64,000 nt of DNA from CAXMST01 sp032122625 (GTDB taxonomy: Bacteria; Actinomycetota; Thermoleophilia; Solirubrobacterales; 70-9), in contig JAQBGG010000123.1 in the NCBI GenBank assembly GCA_032122625.1, positions 1-64,000 on the forward strand, in the 5' to 3' direction. Below, piece by piece: positions 25,777-34,318 of the stretch. Below the pieces are notes generated by a model. It did no database searches. It worked only from the letters and a program-made list of their open reading frames with translations, and was not told where the DNA came from. Position numbers and translations under genes: made by a program. The first letter of the stretch is position 1. Each line of letters opens with the position of its first letter.

Positions 25777-27123
25777 ATGGACTCCGATGCAGATGTGGTG
25801 ATCGCCGGCGCCGGTCTGGCCGGTCTGGTGGCCGCGCGGCGGCTGCGCGAGCGCGGCCGATCCGTGCTCGTGCTCGAAGCTCGCGACCGGGTCGGCGGCC
25901 GGCTCCTGAACGCTGAGATCGGCGGCGGCGAGGTGGTCGAGATCGGCGGCCAGTGGGTCGGCCCCGAGCAGGACCGCGTCCTCGCTCTGACGGCCGAACT
26001 CGGACTCGAAACCTTCCCGACCTTCGATCAGGGCAAGAGCGTGCTCGAGCTCAAGGGACGCCAGAAGCGCTATTCGGGGACGATCCCCCGGGTCGGTCCG
26101 TTGGTCCTCGCCGACATCGCGCTCGCGCGCCGGCGGCTGCAAAAGCTCGCCGACCGGCTCGACCCAGAGGCGCCGGGGGCAGGTCCCGAGGCCGCTGCGC
26201 ACGACAACAGGACGCTGGACAGCTGGCTCGAGGGCGCGATGCTGACCCGGCCTGCGCGAACACTGATGCGGATAGCAGGGCGCACGATCTGGGGGGCGGA
26301 GCCTGAGGAGATGTCCCTGCTGCATGCGCTCTTCTACATGCGCTCGGCGGGTGGCCTCGATCCGCTGCTCGACGTCGAGGGTGGCGCCCAGGAATCCCGG
26401 ATCGTCGGCGGATCCCAGTTGCTCGCCGAGAGGATCGCCGCCGAGCTTGGTCCGGCGCTGCTGCTGCGCTCCCCGGTCACCGCGGTGGCTGTGGAGCCGG
26501 GCGGAGTCAGAGTCGATGCGGGCCCCAGCTTCCGGGCCCTGCGAGCGATCGTCGCCGTGCCCCTGCCTCTCCGAGCCGAGATCGACTTTTCCCCGGCGCT
26601 GGGGGAGCAGCAACGGACGCTGGGCCGGTTCGCGCAGTTCGGCCGGCTGATCAAGTGCGCCGCGGTCTACGAGAAACCGTTCTGGCGGCAGGCCGGCCTC
26701 TCCGGAGAGGCGCTCAGCGACCTCGGCCCGACGACGCTGACCTTCGACAACTCGCCCCCGAGCGGGACGCCGGGCGTCCTGCTCGGATTCGTCGGCGGCA
26801 GTGATGCGCGCCACCACGCGGAGTTGAGCGAGGCCGACAGACGGGCGAGCGTGCTCGAGTGCTTCGCCCGGCTGTTCGGCCGTGAGGCGGCCGACCCGCG
26901 CGATTACATCGAGCAGGACTGGGGCGCCGAGCGCTGGAGCGGCGGTGGGCCGACCTTCCTGATGCCGCCGGGAGCATGGACGCAGACCGGACCAGCACTG
27001 CGTGAGCCGGTTGGCCCCGTGCATTGGGCCGGCTCGGAGACGGCAACTCGCTGGGCCGGGTTCATGGACGGTGCGATCCGCTCGGGCGAACGCGCGGCCG
27101 ACGAGGTCGACGCCGCGCTCTGA
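25777..27123 (+). CDS. flavin-containing amine oxidase
   Basis: A 448-residue FAD enzyme of the monoamine/putrescine oxidase group: dinucleotide motif VVIAGAGLAGLVAARRLRER, the second Gly/Arg motif LEARDRVGGRL, and the FAD-binding C-terminal motif WAGSETATRWAGFMDGAIRSG. It oxidises a primary amine or polyamine to an aldehyde, releasing ammonia and hydrogen peroxide. No signal peptide, so cytoplasmic. The exact amine cannot be told; protoporphyrinogen oxidase is unlikely. Convergent with the cyclase at 27139. ATG start, no ribosome site, with a weak AACAAT 9 bases upstream. Confidence 0.88.
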   Translation: MDSDADVVIAGAGLAGLVAARRLRERGRSVLVLEARDRVGGRLLNAEIGGGEVVEIGGQWVGPEQDRVLALTAELGLETFPTFDQGKSVLELKGRQKRYSGTIPRVGPLVLADIALARRRLQKLADRLDPEAPGAGPEAAAHDNRTLDSWLEGAMLTRPARTLMRIAGRTIWGAEPEEMSLLHALFYMRSAGGLDPLLDVEGGAQESRIVGGSQLLAERIAAELGPALLLRSPVTAVAVEPGGVRVDAGPSFRALRAIVAVPLPLRAEIDFSPALGEQQRTLGRFAQFGRLIKCAAVYEKPFWRQAGLSGEALSDLGPTTLTFDNSPPSGTPGVLLGFVGGSDARHHAELSEADRRASVLECFARLFGREAADPRDYIEQDWGAERWSGGGPTFLMPPGAWTQTGPALREPVGPVHWAGSETATRWAGFMDGAIRSGERAADEVDAAL

Positions 27124-27138
27124 GCGGCCGCCGGTGGC

Positions 27139-28269
27139 TCAGCTCAGCTGGTCCTCATCGAGACCACGAGCGCGGAAGACGGTGGCGGGTAGCTCGATTC
27201 CCTTCAGCCGCCGGCGCCCAGCGTTGGAGAAGCGGAAGCGGTCGCCGAGCCTCTCCCGCAGCTCGGCGGTGACGAGGACGCTGCTCGGCCTCGCGATCGC
27301 CGTGATCCTGCTTGCGAGGTTGACGGACCGGCCATAGAAGTCGCCGGCCCGGGGAAGCACGTAACCGAGGCTGACGCCCGCTCGCAGGGCCGGGAAGCCC
27401 TCGCCCTCGTTATCCGCCATCTCGACCAGATCGAGGGTCGCGCCAAGCAGCGCCGCAGGGTCAGCGGAGGCCAGCATCGCCGCGTCCCCGATCAACTTGA
27501 CGAGCCGCACGGGACCGGAGGAGACGTCGGCGGCCATCTCGCCGAAGCGGCTGGTGATGCGGCCGAACTCCTCAGGGGGAAGCGTCTCCCCGAGCTTGGT
27601 GAAACCGACCAGGTCGGCGAATGCAACGGCCATCTCCTCGCCGACCGTGTCCTCGCCGACGCCGACCGCGGCGTGGCGAATCTGGTCACGAAGCTGCAGC
27701 TTGTAGATGTGCTCGAGGGTCGGCCCGATCATCGGAACGAGCCTCGCGCTCAGCGCTTCGAGACGATGGGCGACATCGAGCTCCGTCTCCGCCGAATCCT
27801 CCACCTCTGAGCTCGTCGCCGCAAGCGTCCCCGCCAACTGACGGTTGGCAGCAGCGAGCTGCGACATTGCCATCACCATCACCCGGGCCGTCTCCTGGAT
27901 CGCCTCGGGTTCCAGCCCGGCGTCAAGGTAGGCGCGCATCCGGTGAGCCGCCGCAAGTTCATCGGCCGTCTGGGTCGGCTCGTCAGGATCGGACACGGCC
28001 ATCCCCAGAGCCCGCCATTGATCGTCGAGCAGCTCCCGATCGACGCCGCTGAGACGGGCAACCTCATTCGGTGTGTAGCGATCCCGACCGGAGAGTGCCC
28101 ATTCCAGCGGCAGCAGCTGCAGGCGGCCCTCAGCAACGGCTGTGCGTACCTCCTCGAGACCGACTCCGGCCGCGAACAACTCCTCGAGCAGCTGCACCCG
28201 GGCCTCACGGGACCGACCGGCGATTCCCTCGAGCAGGCCCTCGGCTTCGAAATCGATCGCGGCTGTCAT
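27139..28269 (-). CDS. class III adenylate cyclase with Rv1264-like N-terminal regulatory domain
   Basis: A 376-residue protein. Residues 1-195 form an all-helical N-terminal domain, including a MerR-like stretch YTPNEVARLSGVDRELLDDQ, of the type that makes Rv1264 of M. tuberculosis pH-sensitive. Residues 210-376 are the cyclase homology domain with metal Asp219 (VAFADLVGFTKLGE) and Asp262 (VKLIGDAAML), substrate Lys258 and the NLASR transition-state Asn/Arg motif. It should form a homodimer making cAMP, inhibited by the N-domain. CAGAAT lies 8 bases before the ATG. Soluble, no membrane helices. Confidence 0.9.
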   Translation of the reverse strand: MTAAIDFEAEGLLEGIAGRSREARVQLLEELFAAGVGLEEVRTAVAEGRLQLLPLEWALSGRDRYTPNEVARLSGVDRELLDDQWRALGMAVSDPDEPTQTADELAAAHRMRAYLDAGLEPEAIQETARVMVMAMSQLAAANRQLAGTLAATSSEVEDSAETELDVAHRLEALSARLVPMIGPTLEHIYKLQLRDQIRHAAVGVGEDTVGEEMAVAFADLVGFTKLGETLPPEEFGRITSRFGEMAADVSSGPVRLVKLIGDAAMLASADPAALLGATLDLVEMADNEGEGFPALRAGVSLGYVLPRAGDFYGRSVNLASRITAIARPSSVLVTAELRERLGDRFRFSNAGRRRLKGIELPATVFRARGLDEDQLS

Positions 28270-28341
28270 GGGGCAGCATTCTGCCGCGAACGCCGGGGAC
28301 CCACCTACGGCGCCGCGGCTCCTATAGTCATCAGGGCGGGA

Positions 28342-28959
28342 ATGCCACCGGAAGAGATCCCACTGTTCGAACTGCCGCTCGTCGTCCTACCGACCGAGCT
28401 GGTGCCGCTGCACATCTTTGAGGAGCGCTACAAGCGGATGTTCGAGCATTGCCGCAGCACCGACTCGACGCTCGCGATCCTGCTGCGGACGGACGCCGGA
28501 GCGAGCGCGATCGGCTGTGCAGCCGAGGTCACCGAGGTGCTGGAGGAGTTCGATGACGGCCGCCTCAACGTGGTCGTCACGGGGCTCCAACGGGTCCGGA
28601 TCGTCGAGCGACGCGCGGGGCCGGACTTTCCCCTGGCGAGCGTCGAGCCGGTCGCGGAGTCTGACGAGCCCGACGCGGATGCCGAGCCGGCGCTGGCCGC
28701 CTTCCGGCGGCTGCTGGAGGCGGTCGGCTCCGATCAGGTCGCGACGCCGCAGACACCCTCCGCCTATGCGATCGCCGCCCGCGTCGAGCTCCCGGTCGAT
28801 GTCAAGCAATCGCTGCTCGAGAGCGGCTCCGAGTCGGCCAGACTCGAACTGATCGAGCACGCGCTGGACGAGCTCGCCGAGCAGGCGATCCGCTCACGGA
28901 AACTCGGGGAGCTGGCGAGCGGCAACGGCCACGCCGGGACCGAGATCCAGGGCAACTAG
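28342..28959 (+). CDS. LON N-terminal-domain protein
   Basis: A 205-residue protein that is only the substrate-binding (LAN/PUA-like) domain of Lon: EIPLFELPLVVLPTELVPLH, HIFEERYKRMFEHC, the RLNVVVTGLQRVRIVE strand pair, and a helical C-terminal half. There is no ATPase or protease domain, as in the stand-alone YcbV-like family. It may bind unfolded segments or act as an adaptor; no activity is established. A TATAGT box at 28323-28328, 13 bases before the ATG, would leave a leader of only about 7 bases. Transcribed divergently from the cyclase. Confidence 0.88.
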   Translation: MPPEEIPLFELPLVVLPTELVPLHIFEERYKRMFEHCRSTDSTLAILLRTDAGASAIGCAAEVTEVLEEFDDGRLNVVVTGLQRVRIVERRAGPDFPLASVEPVAESDEPDADAEPALAAFRRLLEAVGSDQVATPQTPSAYAIAARVELPVDVKQSLLESGSESARLELIEHALDELAEQAIRSRKLGELASGNGHAGTEIQGN

Positions 28960-28969
28960 ATCGGAGATC

Positions 28970-30523
28970 TCAGGCGACCGCAACGGCTCCGCCCCTGCGT
29001 GGGTCTCCGCCGCCGCTCAGTAGCCCCGTCTGCAGATCGCGGACAACCGCATTGACGCCACCGAAGAAGAGGTTCTGGGTACGCCAGCGCAAGACCTCGT
29101 AGCCGCGGGACTCGAGCAAGCGCAGATCGCCGTCGCCGCTGTCGGGCTCGGCATGGACGACCCCGTCCTCGTAGTGGACCCTGGGGGCCGCGACCGCGTC
29201 CTGAGCGTCCATGCCGTCGACGACGATCCGCAGGATCGCCTGGGCAATCGCGGAGCGGATCCGATTCGAGCCGGCGCTACCGAGGCCGGCCTCCACGGAT
29301 CCGTCGCGGAGCACGACCGTTGGTGACATCATCGAGGGCATTCGCCTGGTCGGCTCAGTGGCGTGGAATCCGAATGGGCTCAGATCCTGCTCGCCGAGCA
29401 TGTTGTTGACGTGAACTCCAGTCCCGGGGACGAGCAGACCGGATCCCGTCCCGTTCGAGCAGGTAACGCTGGCGCAGCCTCCGTTGTCGTCGATGACCGT
29501 GACATGGGTGGTCGAGCCCAGCGCATCGCCCGGGCTCGGATGCCCCTTGGCCGGGCGGATCGCCCGCCGGCAGCGCTGCTCGGCCTCTTCCATCAGCGCC
29601 GGATCGAGAAACCGTGTGGCGAAGCCCGGCTCGTACAGGCCGGTGGCAAACGCCCTGGTTCGCGCCTCCTGCGCCTCCTCCATCGCCGCGACGAGGGCCG
29701 GCAGATCAGCACGTTCGAGCCTCTCCAGCAGGGCCAGAGCAAATGCGATCAGCAGCCCGCCCGCCGACGGCGGCGGATTGGTGAGGATCTCGCGGCCCAT
29801 GAAGCGGGTCCGGACCGGCTCGCGGGCGATCGGCCGGTAGGCCGCGAGGTCCTCCGGGGAGAGAGTCCCACCCCGGTCGCCAACCCAGTCGCTGAGCCGG
29901 CCGGCGACCTCGCCGCGATAGAACGGCTCGGCCCCCTCGGCGGCCAGCAGCTCGAGGGCATCGCCCAACTCCTCGAAGACGAAGCTCTCCCCCTCGGCCA
30001 ACGGCACCCCGCTGGGTGCGTAGATCGCGACCCCCTCCGGCTCATGCGTGAGGACCGGCTCGAGGATCTTCAGCAGGAAGGCCTGTTGCCGGTTTACGGC
30101 GGCGCCCTCGCGGGCCAGCTTGATCGCCGGGCGGACCAGTTCCGCGAGCGGCATCGAGCCGAAGCGGCGGTTCGCCTCGACCAGGCCGGCCGGCGTGCCC
30201 GGAACTCCGCAAGAGGCCGCACCGATGTTGAATATCTGGCTCGTGTCGCCAAAATCGACGTCAACGGGGATCAGCTCGGCGGCACGTTCACGGCCATCAA
30301 GGCCCGGAGCGGCGATGAAGAAGTCGAGCAGGACCGGATCGGCGTCGGGTCCCGAGACGAGCATGTAGCCACCGGCGCCAAGCCCGGTCAGCGGGCTCTC
30401 CGTGGCCATCGAGGCCGCGACGGCGGCGACGGCGGCGTCGGCCGCGTTGCCCCCCTCACTCAGCGCCCAGGCGCCCGCCTCCGCAGTCTGCGGGTGGCCG
30501 GCGGCTACCACGCCCCGGGTCAC
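28970..30523 (-). CDS. ggt: gamma-glutamyltransferase
   Basis: A 517-residue Ntn-hydrolase precursor. The autoprocessing site is the Thr-Thr-His of ALGSTTHVTVIDDNG (catalytic Thr338), giving large and small subunits. Oxyanion-loop residues are in GGCASVTCSNGTGSG and PTRRMPSMMSPTVVL. The N-terminus is GVVAAGHPQTAEAGAWAL. The family cleaves gamma-glutamyl amides such as glutathione or gamma-Glu-Cys. No signal peptide is visible, so it may be cytoplasmic. Start is GTG at 30523, 12 bases after the ftsZ stop, so it may be the tail of the parA-ftsZ operon. It could connect with thiol metabolism (EgtB/EgtD at 50 kb), but this is speculative. Confidence 0.92.
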   Translation of the reverse strand: MTRGVVAAGHPQTAEAGAWALSEGGNAADAAVAAVAASMATESPLTGLGAGGYMLVSGPDADPVLLDFFIAAPGLDGRERAAELIPVDVDFGDTSQIFNIGAASCGVPGTPAGLVEANRRFGSMPLAELVRPAIKLAREGAAVNRQQAFLLKILEPVLTHEPEGVAIYAPSGVPLAEGESFVFEELGDALELLAAEGAEPFYRGEVAGRLSDWVGDRGGTLSPEDLAAYRPIAREPVRTRFMGREILTNPPPSAGGLLIAFALALLERLERADLPALVAAMEEAQEARTRAFATGLYEPGFATRFLDPALMEEAEQRCRRAIRPAKGHPSPGDALGSTTHVTVIDDNGGCASVTCSNGTGSGLLVPGTGVHVNNMLGEQDLSPFGFHATEPTRRMPSMMSPTVVLRDGSVEAGLGSAGSNRIRSAIAQAILRIVVDGMDAQDAVAAPRVHYEDGVVHAEPDSGDGDLRLLESRGYEVLRWRTQNLFFGGVNAVVRDLQTGLLSGGGDPRRGGAVAVA

Positions 30524-30535
30524 GGCAGATCCGAT

Positions 30536-32041
30536 CTAGTTCGGGATGAACTCGGGGACGTCGATGCCCAGCTCGCTCGGCTGCTTCTCGTAGCCGGGAA
30601 CGCGCCGGGCACCGGTCCGATCACTCTGACCGCGCCGGGCCGAGGGTCGCGCCGTCGAGCGGTGGACACCTGTCTCCGTGCCGTCGGCACGACGACCGCG
30701 GGCATCGAAGCGGGTGGCGATGACCGTCACCCAGATCTGCTCGTGGAGGTCGTCATCGACGTTGGCGCCAAAGATGATGTGGGCCTCCGGATGGGCGGCT
30801 TCCTGGATCACCCGGGCCGCCTCGCTGATCTCGATCAGCGAGAGGTCGCTACCGCCGGTGATCGAGAGCAGGATCGAGCGTGCCCCCTCGATCGAGGTCT
30901 CGAGCAGCGGCGAGGAGATTGCCCGCTCGGCAGCGAAGCCGGCTCGCGTGTCACCGGTGCCCATGCCGATTCCAAGCAGCGCTGGTCCGGCGTCGCGCAT
31001 CGTCGTGCGGACGTCGGCGAAGTCGAGGTTGATCAATGCGGGCAAGGTGATCAGGTCGCTGATCCCCTGAACGCCCTGGCGGAGGACGTCGTCGGCGACC
31101 CTGAAGGCTTCAACCATGGATGTGTTGCGCTCCAGTACCGAGAGCAGGCGATCGTTGGGAACCACGATCAGCGTGTCGACCTCCTCCGAGAGCGCCTCGA
31201 CGCCCTTCTCGGCCTGCTTGGCGCGCCGCGACCCCTCAAACGAAAACGGCTTCGTGACGATCCCGACGGTGAGCGCGCCGACGTCGCGGGCAAGCCGAGC
31301 GATCACCGGTGCGGCGCCGGTCCCGGTGCCGCCTCCGACACCGGCGGCGACAAAGATCATGTCGGAGCCTTTGAGCATCCGCTTGATCCGGTCCTGCTCC
31401 TCGAACGCCGCCCTGTAGCCGAGCTCGGGATCGGAACCGGAGCCGAGCCCGCGGGTGACGCCGCCACCGATATGGACGGTGACGTCGGCGGCGCTGCTCT
31501 GCAGCGATTGGAGATCGGTGTTGATAGCCATGAACTCGACGCCGCTGACGCCGGCCTCGACCATCCGGTTGACGGCGTTGACACCACCGCCGCCGACGCC
31601 GATCACGCGGATCACCGGATCATGGATCTCCGGCGGCATCGTGGCCACGGACGTGGTCGAAGGTTCGCCACGCCCATAAGCCGGCTCGCGATCCTCGCGG
31701 TCGCGGGCAAAGACATCGCGAAGCCGATCCTTGGGCTCACGGCGTCGCGGCGGCCCATCGTCGGAGCGATAGGCGCTGACCTCGGCGTCGGCCGGCACCG
31801 GCTCATCCCGGGGGTGGTACTCGACCTCAGGCTTGGGATCCTCGGCCGCATCCGCCGCGGGCTCAGGCTGCGGCTCGACCGTGGTCTCCTCCCCATGGCT
31901 GCTCGACCGCTCGGACTCCCGCTCTCGCGAGGACTTCGGCCGCGGCGGCGGCTCGGGTGGATCGTCAGGTGCCTCGGTCGAACGGAAAAGATCAGCGAGG
32001 GGTCCCTCGCGCATACTCGCCCGTTTAGGTCGCCTGGCCAT
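30536..32041 (-). CDS. ftsZ: cell division protein FtsZ with long N-terminal extension
   Basis: A 501-residue tubulin homologue. The GTPase core starts near residue 140 with IRVIGVGGGGVNAVNRMVEA, then the tubulin signature AAGVGGGTGTGAAPVI, T7 loop INLDFADVRTTM, and the C-terminal peptide GIDVPEFIPN. It builds the Z ring. The first about 135 residues are a charged, Pro/Glu-rich, probably disordered extension; most FtsZ proteins start within 10-20 residues of the core. Alternative starts are ATG at 32014 and ATG at 31639 (MPPEIHDPVIRV), but the extension has gene-like codon use. Overlaps the parA stop by 17 bases; no dcw cluster genes are adjacent. Confidence 0.95.
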   Translation of the reverse strand: MARRPKRASMREGPLADLFRSTEAPDDPPEPPPRPKSSRERESERSSSHGEETTVEPQPEPAADAAEDPKPEVEYHPRDEPVPADAEVSAYRSDDGPPRRREPKDRLRDVFARDREDREPAYGRGEPSTTSVATMPPEIHDPVIRVIGVGGGGVNAVNRMVEAGVSGVEFMAINTDLQSLQSSAADVTVHIGGGVTRGLGSGSDPELGYRAAFEEQDRIKRMLKGSDMIFVAAGVGGGTGTGAAPVIARLARDVGALTVGIVTKPFSFEGSRRAKQAEKGVEALSEEVDTLIVVPNDRLLSVLERNTSMVEAFRVADDVLRQGVQGISDLITLPALINLDFADVRTTMRDAGPALLGIGMGTGDTRAGFAAERAISSPLLETSIEGARSILLSITGGSDLSLIEISEAARVIQEAAHPEAHIIFGANVDDDLHEQIWVTVIATRFDARGRRADGTETGVHRSTARPSARRGQSDRTGARRVPGYEKQPSELGIDVPEFIPN

Positions 32042-33281
32042 GTGTCAGGACCTCCTCCGCAAGGTCTCGATAGTACCCGGCCGCGTTGCTCGTTGGATCG
32101 TACTTGAGGACGGAGCTTCCCTTGACCGGTGCCTCGGCGAACTTAATCGCCTTCTTGATCCTCGACTTGAAGACGAGATCGCCGAAGTTCTCCTCGAGGA
32201 TCTCGACGGCCTCCTTGGCGTGAACAGTGCGGGAATCGAGCATCGTTGGCAGGATCCCCTCGATCTCGACGTCGGGATTGAGGTTCTCGCGGATCATCTG
32301 CAGCGTGTTCTGAAGCTGCACCAGCCCGCGCATCGACAGATACTCGCACTGCACCGGCACGATCACCTTGTTTGCAGCGGTCAGGGCGTTGATCGTCAGT
32401 AGGCCGAGGCTCGGCGGCGTGTCGATGCAGACGAAGTCGTAGTCGTCGGCGATCTCGAGCAGCGCCTTCTGCAGAGTGCGCTCCCGCCCGATCTGGGTGC
32501 TCATCGCGATCTCCGCACCGGCCAGATCGATCGAGGCGACGGCGATGTCGATCTCCCGGTGATGGATCACCTCGCTGATCGGCATCCGGTCGACGAGCAC
32601 GTCGTACATCGATTTCTCGACCTCGTCAGGATCGACACCTTGACTCATCGTCAGGTTGCCCTGCGGATCGAGATCGATGCAGAGCACGTCGTAGCCGGAT
32701 TCTGAGAGTGCGACGGCAAGATTCAGAGTCGTCGTCGTCTTCGCGACGCCGCCCTTCTGGTTGGCAAAGACGTAGACCTTCATCCGGGTCGTGGCGCGCT
32801 CCTCGACCATCTCAGGCTGGAACGGGTGATGGCGCTGAGGCACAGGGGCGATCAGATCCTCGGCCGAGCGTCGCTCCTCCTCCTCGACCTGCTCCTGCTT
32901 CGCCGAGAGGCTGACAGCGCGGCGCAACTCCTCCTTCTCGATCCCGCCCGTGTCGGCACTCGAGTCCGTGGGACCGTCGACGTCGGCATCGGGCCCGGAG
33001 CGGACAACCACCAGATCCTCGGCCTCGGGCTCGGGCGGAGTCAGATCGGCGGCTGAGGCGCCGGTTTCAGTCTCCGCACCGTGGTCGGGAGCGCCTCCGT
33101 CTGCAATCTGAGGCGGCTCCTCGGGCGAAGCCTCGGCGACCATGGCCGGAGCCACTTCAGTCCTCATCGGCTCGGTCGGACGCTCGCTGAGAGCCTCCGT
33201 TGCGGTGTCGCTGTTTCGCGCTTCGGGAGTGCTCTCCGCGGTACGCCCATCATCGGTCTTTCTTTTGTTGAACAAGCCCAT
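32025..33281 (-). CDS. ParA/Soj family ATPase with charged N-terminal extension
   Basis: A 418-residue protein. Residues 1-165 are low-complexity, acidic and probably disordered. Residues 167-418 are a ParA/MinD-like ATPase with deviant Walker A ANQKGGVAKTTTTLNLA, Walker A' DLDPQGNLT and Walker B DFVCIDTPPSLG. Such ATPases position chromosomes, division sites or protein cargo on membrane or nucleoid. Direct coupling to ftsZ (overlapping reading frames, same strand) suggests a role in placing the Z ring. No parB is adjacent, so a simple ParAB partition locus is unlikely. Start ATG at 33281 (MGLFNKRKTDDG). Confidence 0.9.
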   Translation of the reverse strand: MGLFNKRKTDDGRTAESTPEARNSDTATEALSERPTEPMRTEVAPAMVAEASPEEPPQIADGGAPDHGAETETGASAADLTPPEPEAEDLVVVRSGPDADVDGPTDSSADTGGIEKEELRRAVSLSAKQEQVEEEERRSAEDLIAPVPQRHHPFQPEMVEERATTRMKVYVFANQKGGVAKTTTTLNLAVALSESGYDVLCIDLDPQGNLTMSQGVDPDEVEKSMYDVLVDRMPISEVIHHREIDIAVASIDLAGAEIAMSTQIGRERTLQKALLEIADDYDFVCIDTPPSLGLLTINALTAANKVIVPVQCEYLSMRGLVQLQNTLQMIRENLNPDVEIEGILPTMLDSRTVHAKEAVEILEENFGDLVFKSRIKKAIKFAEAPVKGSSVLKYDPTSNAAGYYRDLAEEVLTHGQAT

Positions 33282-33400
33282 CTCGTCGGCCTTTTTCGCG
33301 CATGGGCGCGGCTTTCCTTCCGCCAATCGGGCAAGTCCCCCGGCTGCATACCGACACCCGATCCGCTCGGCGGCGTCCCGGGTTGCCAGAATGCCCGACC

Positions 33401-34318
33401 GTGGGACCCCTCGAGAAGCGAATCCTGTTCGTCACCGGCAAGGGTGGCGTCGGCAAGACGACGGTGGCCTTTGCGCTGGGACTCGCGGCTACGGCCGACG
33501 GCAAGCGAACGATCGTCTGCGAGGTGGCCTCGCAGGAGAACGCGTCGAGGGTCTTCGGCCGGGCCGAGATCGGATTCCACGAGGTGGAGCTGCGGGACAA
33601 CCTTTACGCGATCTCGCTCGATCCCGACAACGCGACGCGCGAGTACCTGGAGCAGCAGCTCCCGGTCAAGGCGATGGGCGACCTGCTCTACCGCAGCAAG
33701 ATCTTCAGCTATCTGGCTGCGGCGACGCCCGGGCTACGGGAGATGGTGACGATCGGCAAGATCTGGGAACTGGCGCTGCCGGAGCGCAGGACGAAGAAGG
33801 CGAGCCCGTACGACCTGGTGATCGTCGACGCGCCGGCAACCGGCCACGGCATCGGCCTGATGCAGACGCCGAAGAACTTCGCTGAGATCGCCCGGGTCGG
33901 GCCGATGGCGCATCAGGCATCGCTGATCAACTCGACGATCACGGACCACGACCAGGCCGGGGTCGTGATCGTCGCCCTGCCGGAGGAGATGCCGGTCAAC
34001 GAGACAGCGACGCTCGAGGCAGAGCTGATCGACGCGATCGGCGTGAGCATCGACCGCATCTACATGAACGCCATGTACCCCGACCGCTTCGACTCGGCCG
34101 AGCAGACGCGGCTGACCGGGGCGCTGCCGAAGGCCGAGGGTGACGTGGCCGCCGCGATCAAGGCCGCGATCGACGAGTCGCGCCGCTGCGAGAGCCAGCG
34201 CAGGCAGCTCGAGCGGCTGCGCGACCTGACCCGGAACGAGGTCGAGACGCTGCCGTACGTCTTCACTCCCGAGCTCGGGATCGAGCACCTGAGCGAGCTT
34301 GCAGAGCTTGTCCGATGA
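33401..34318 (+). CDS. ArsA/Get3-like ATPase, first of a Bag-type pair
   Basis: A 305-residue ATPase of the anion-pump/Get3 family. It opens VGPLEKRILFVTGKGGVGKT with the signature-Lys P-loop GKGGVGKTT, switch region around IVDAPATGHGIGLM, and a C-terminal half without the eukaryotic insert. Paired genes of this type occur widely in actinobacteria (Rv3679-Rv3680, called BagA/BagB) and are thought to form heteromers linked to membrane-protein or envelope physiology rather than arsenite export; no arsB is nearby. The start is GTG at 33401 with CAGAAT 8 bases upstream. It overlaps the next gene by 4 bases (ATGA), so they are co-translated. Confidence 0.88.
   Translation: MGPLEKRILFVTGKGGVGKTTVAFALGLAATADGKRTIVCEVASQENASRVFGRAEIGFHEVELRDNLYAISLDPDNATREYLEQQLPVKAMGDLLYRSKIFSYLAAATPGLREMVTIGKIWELALPERRTKKASPYDLVIVDAPATGHGIGLMQTPKNFAEIARVGPMAHQASLINSTITDHDQAGVVIVALPEEMPVNETATLEAELIDAIGVSIDRIYMNAMYPDRFDSAEQTRLTGALPKAEGDVAAAIKAAIDESRRCESQRRQLERLRDLTRNEVETLPYVFTPELGIEHLSELAELVR

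Noticed and set aside
29363..32107. 914-codon rightward open frame across ggt and ftsZ
   Set aside because: It is antisense to two clear genes (ggt and ftsZ). Its translation is Arg/Gly/Asp-rich low complexity without motifs, as expected for the opposite strand of GC-rich coding DNA.
33340..33355. GCATACCGAC match resembling the core of the 47-bp repeat
   Set aside because: Only 10 bases match and neither outer nor inner stem is present; it lies just before the Bag ATPase start.
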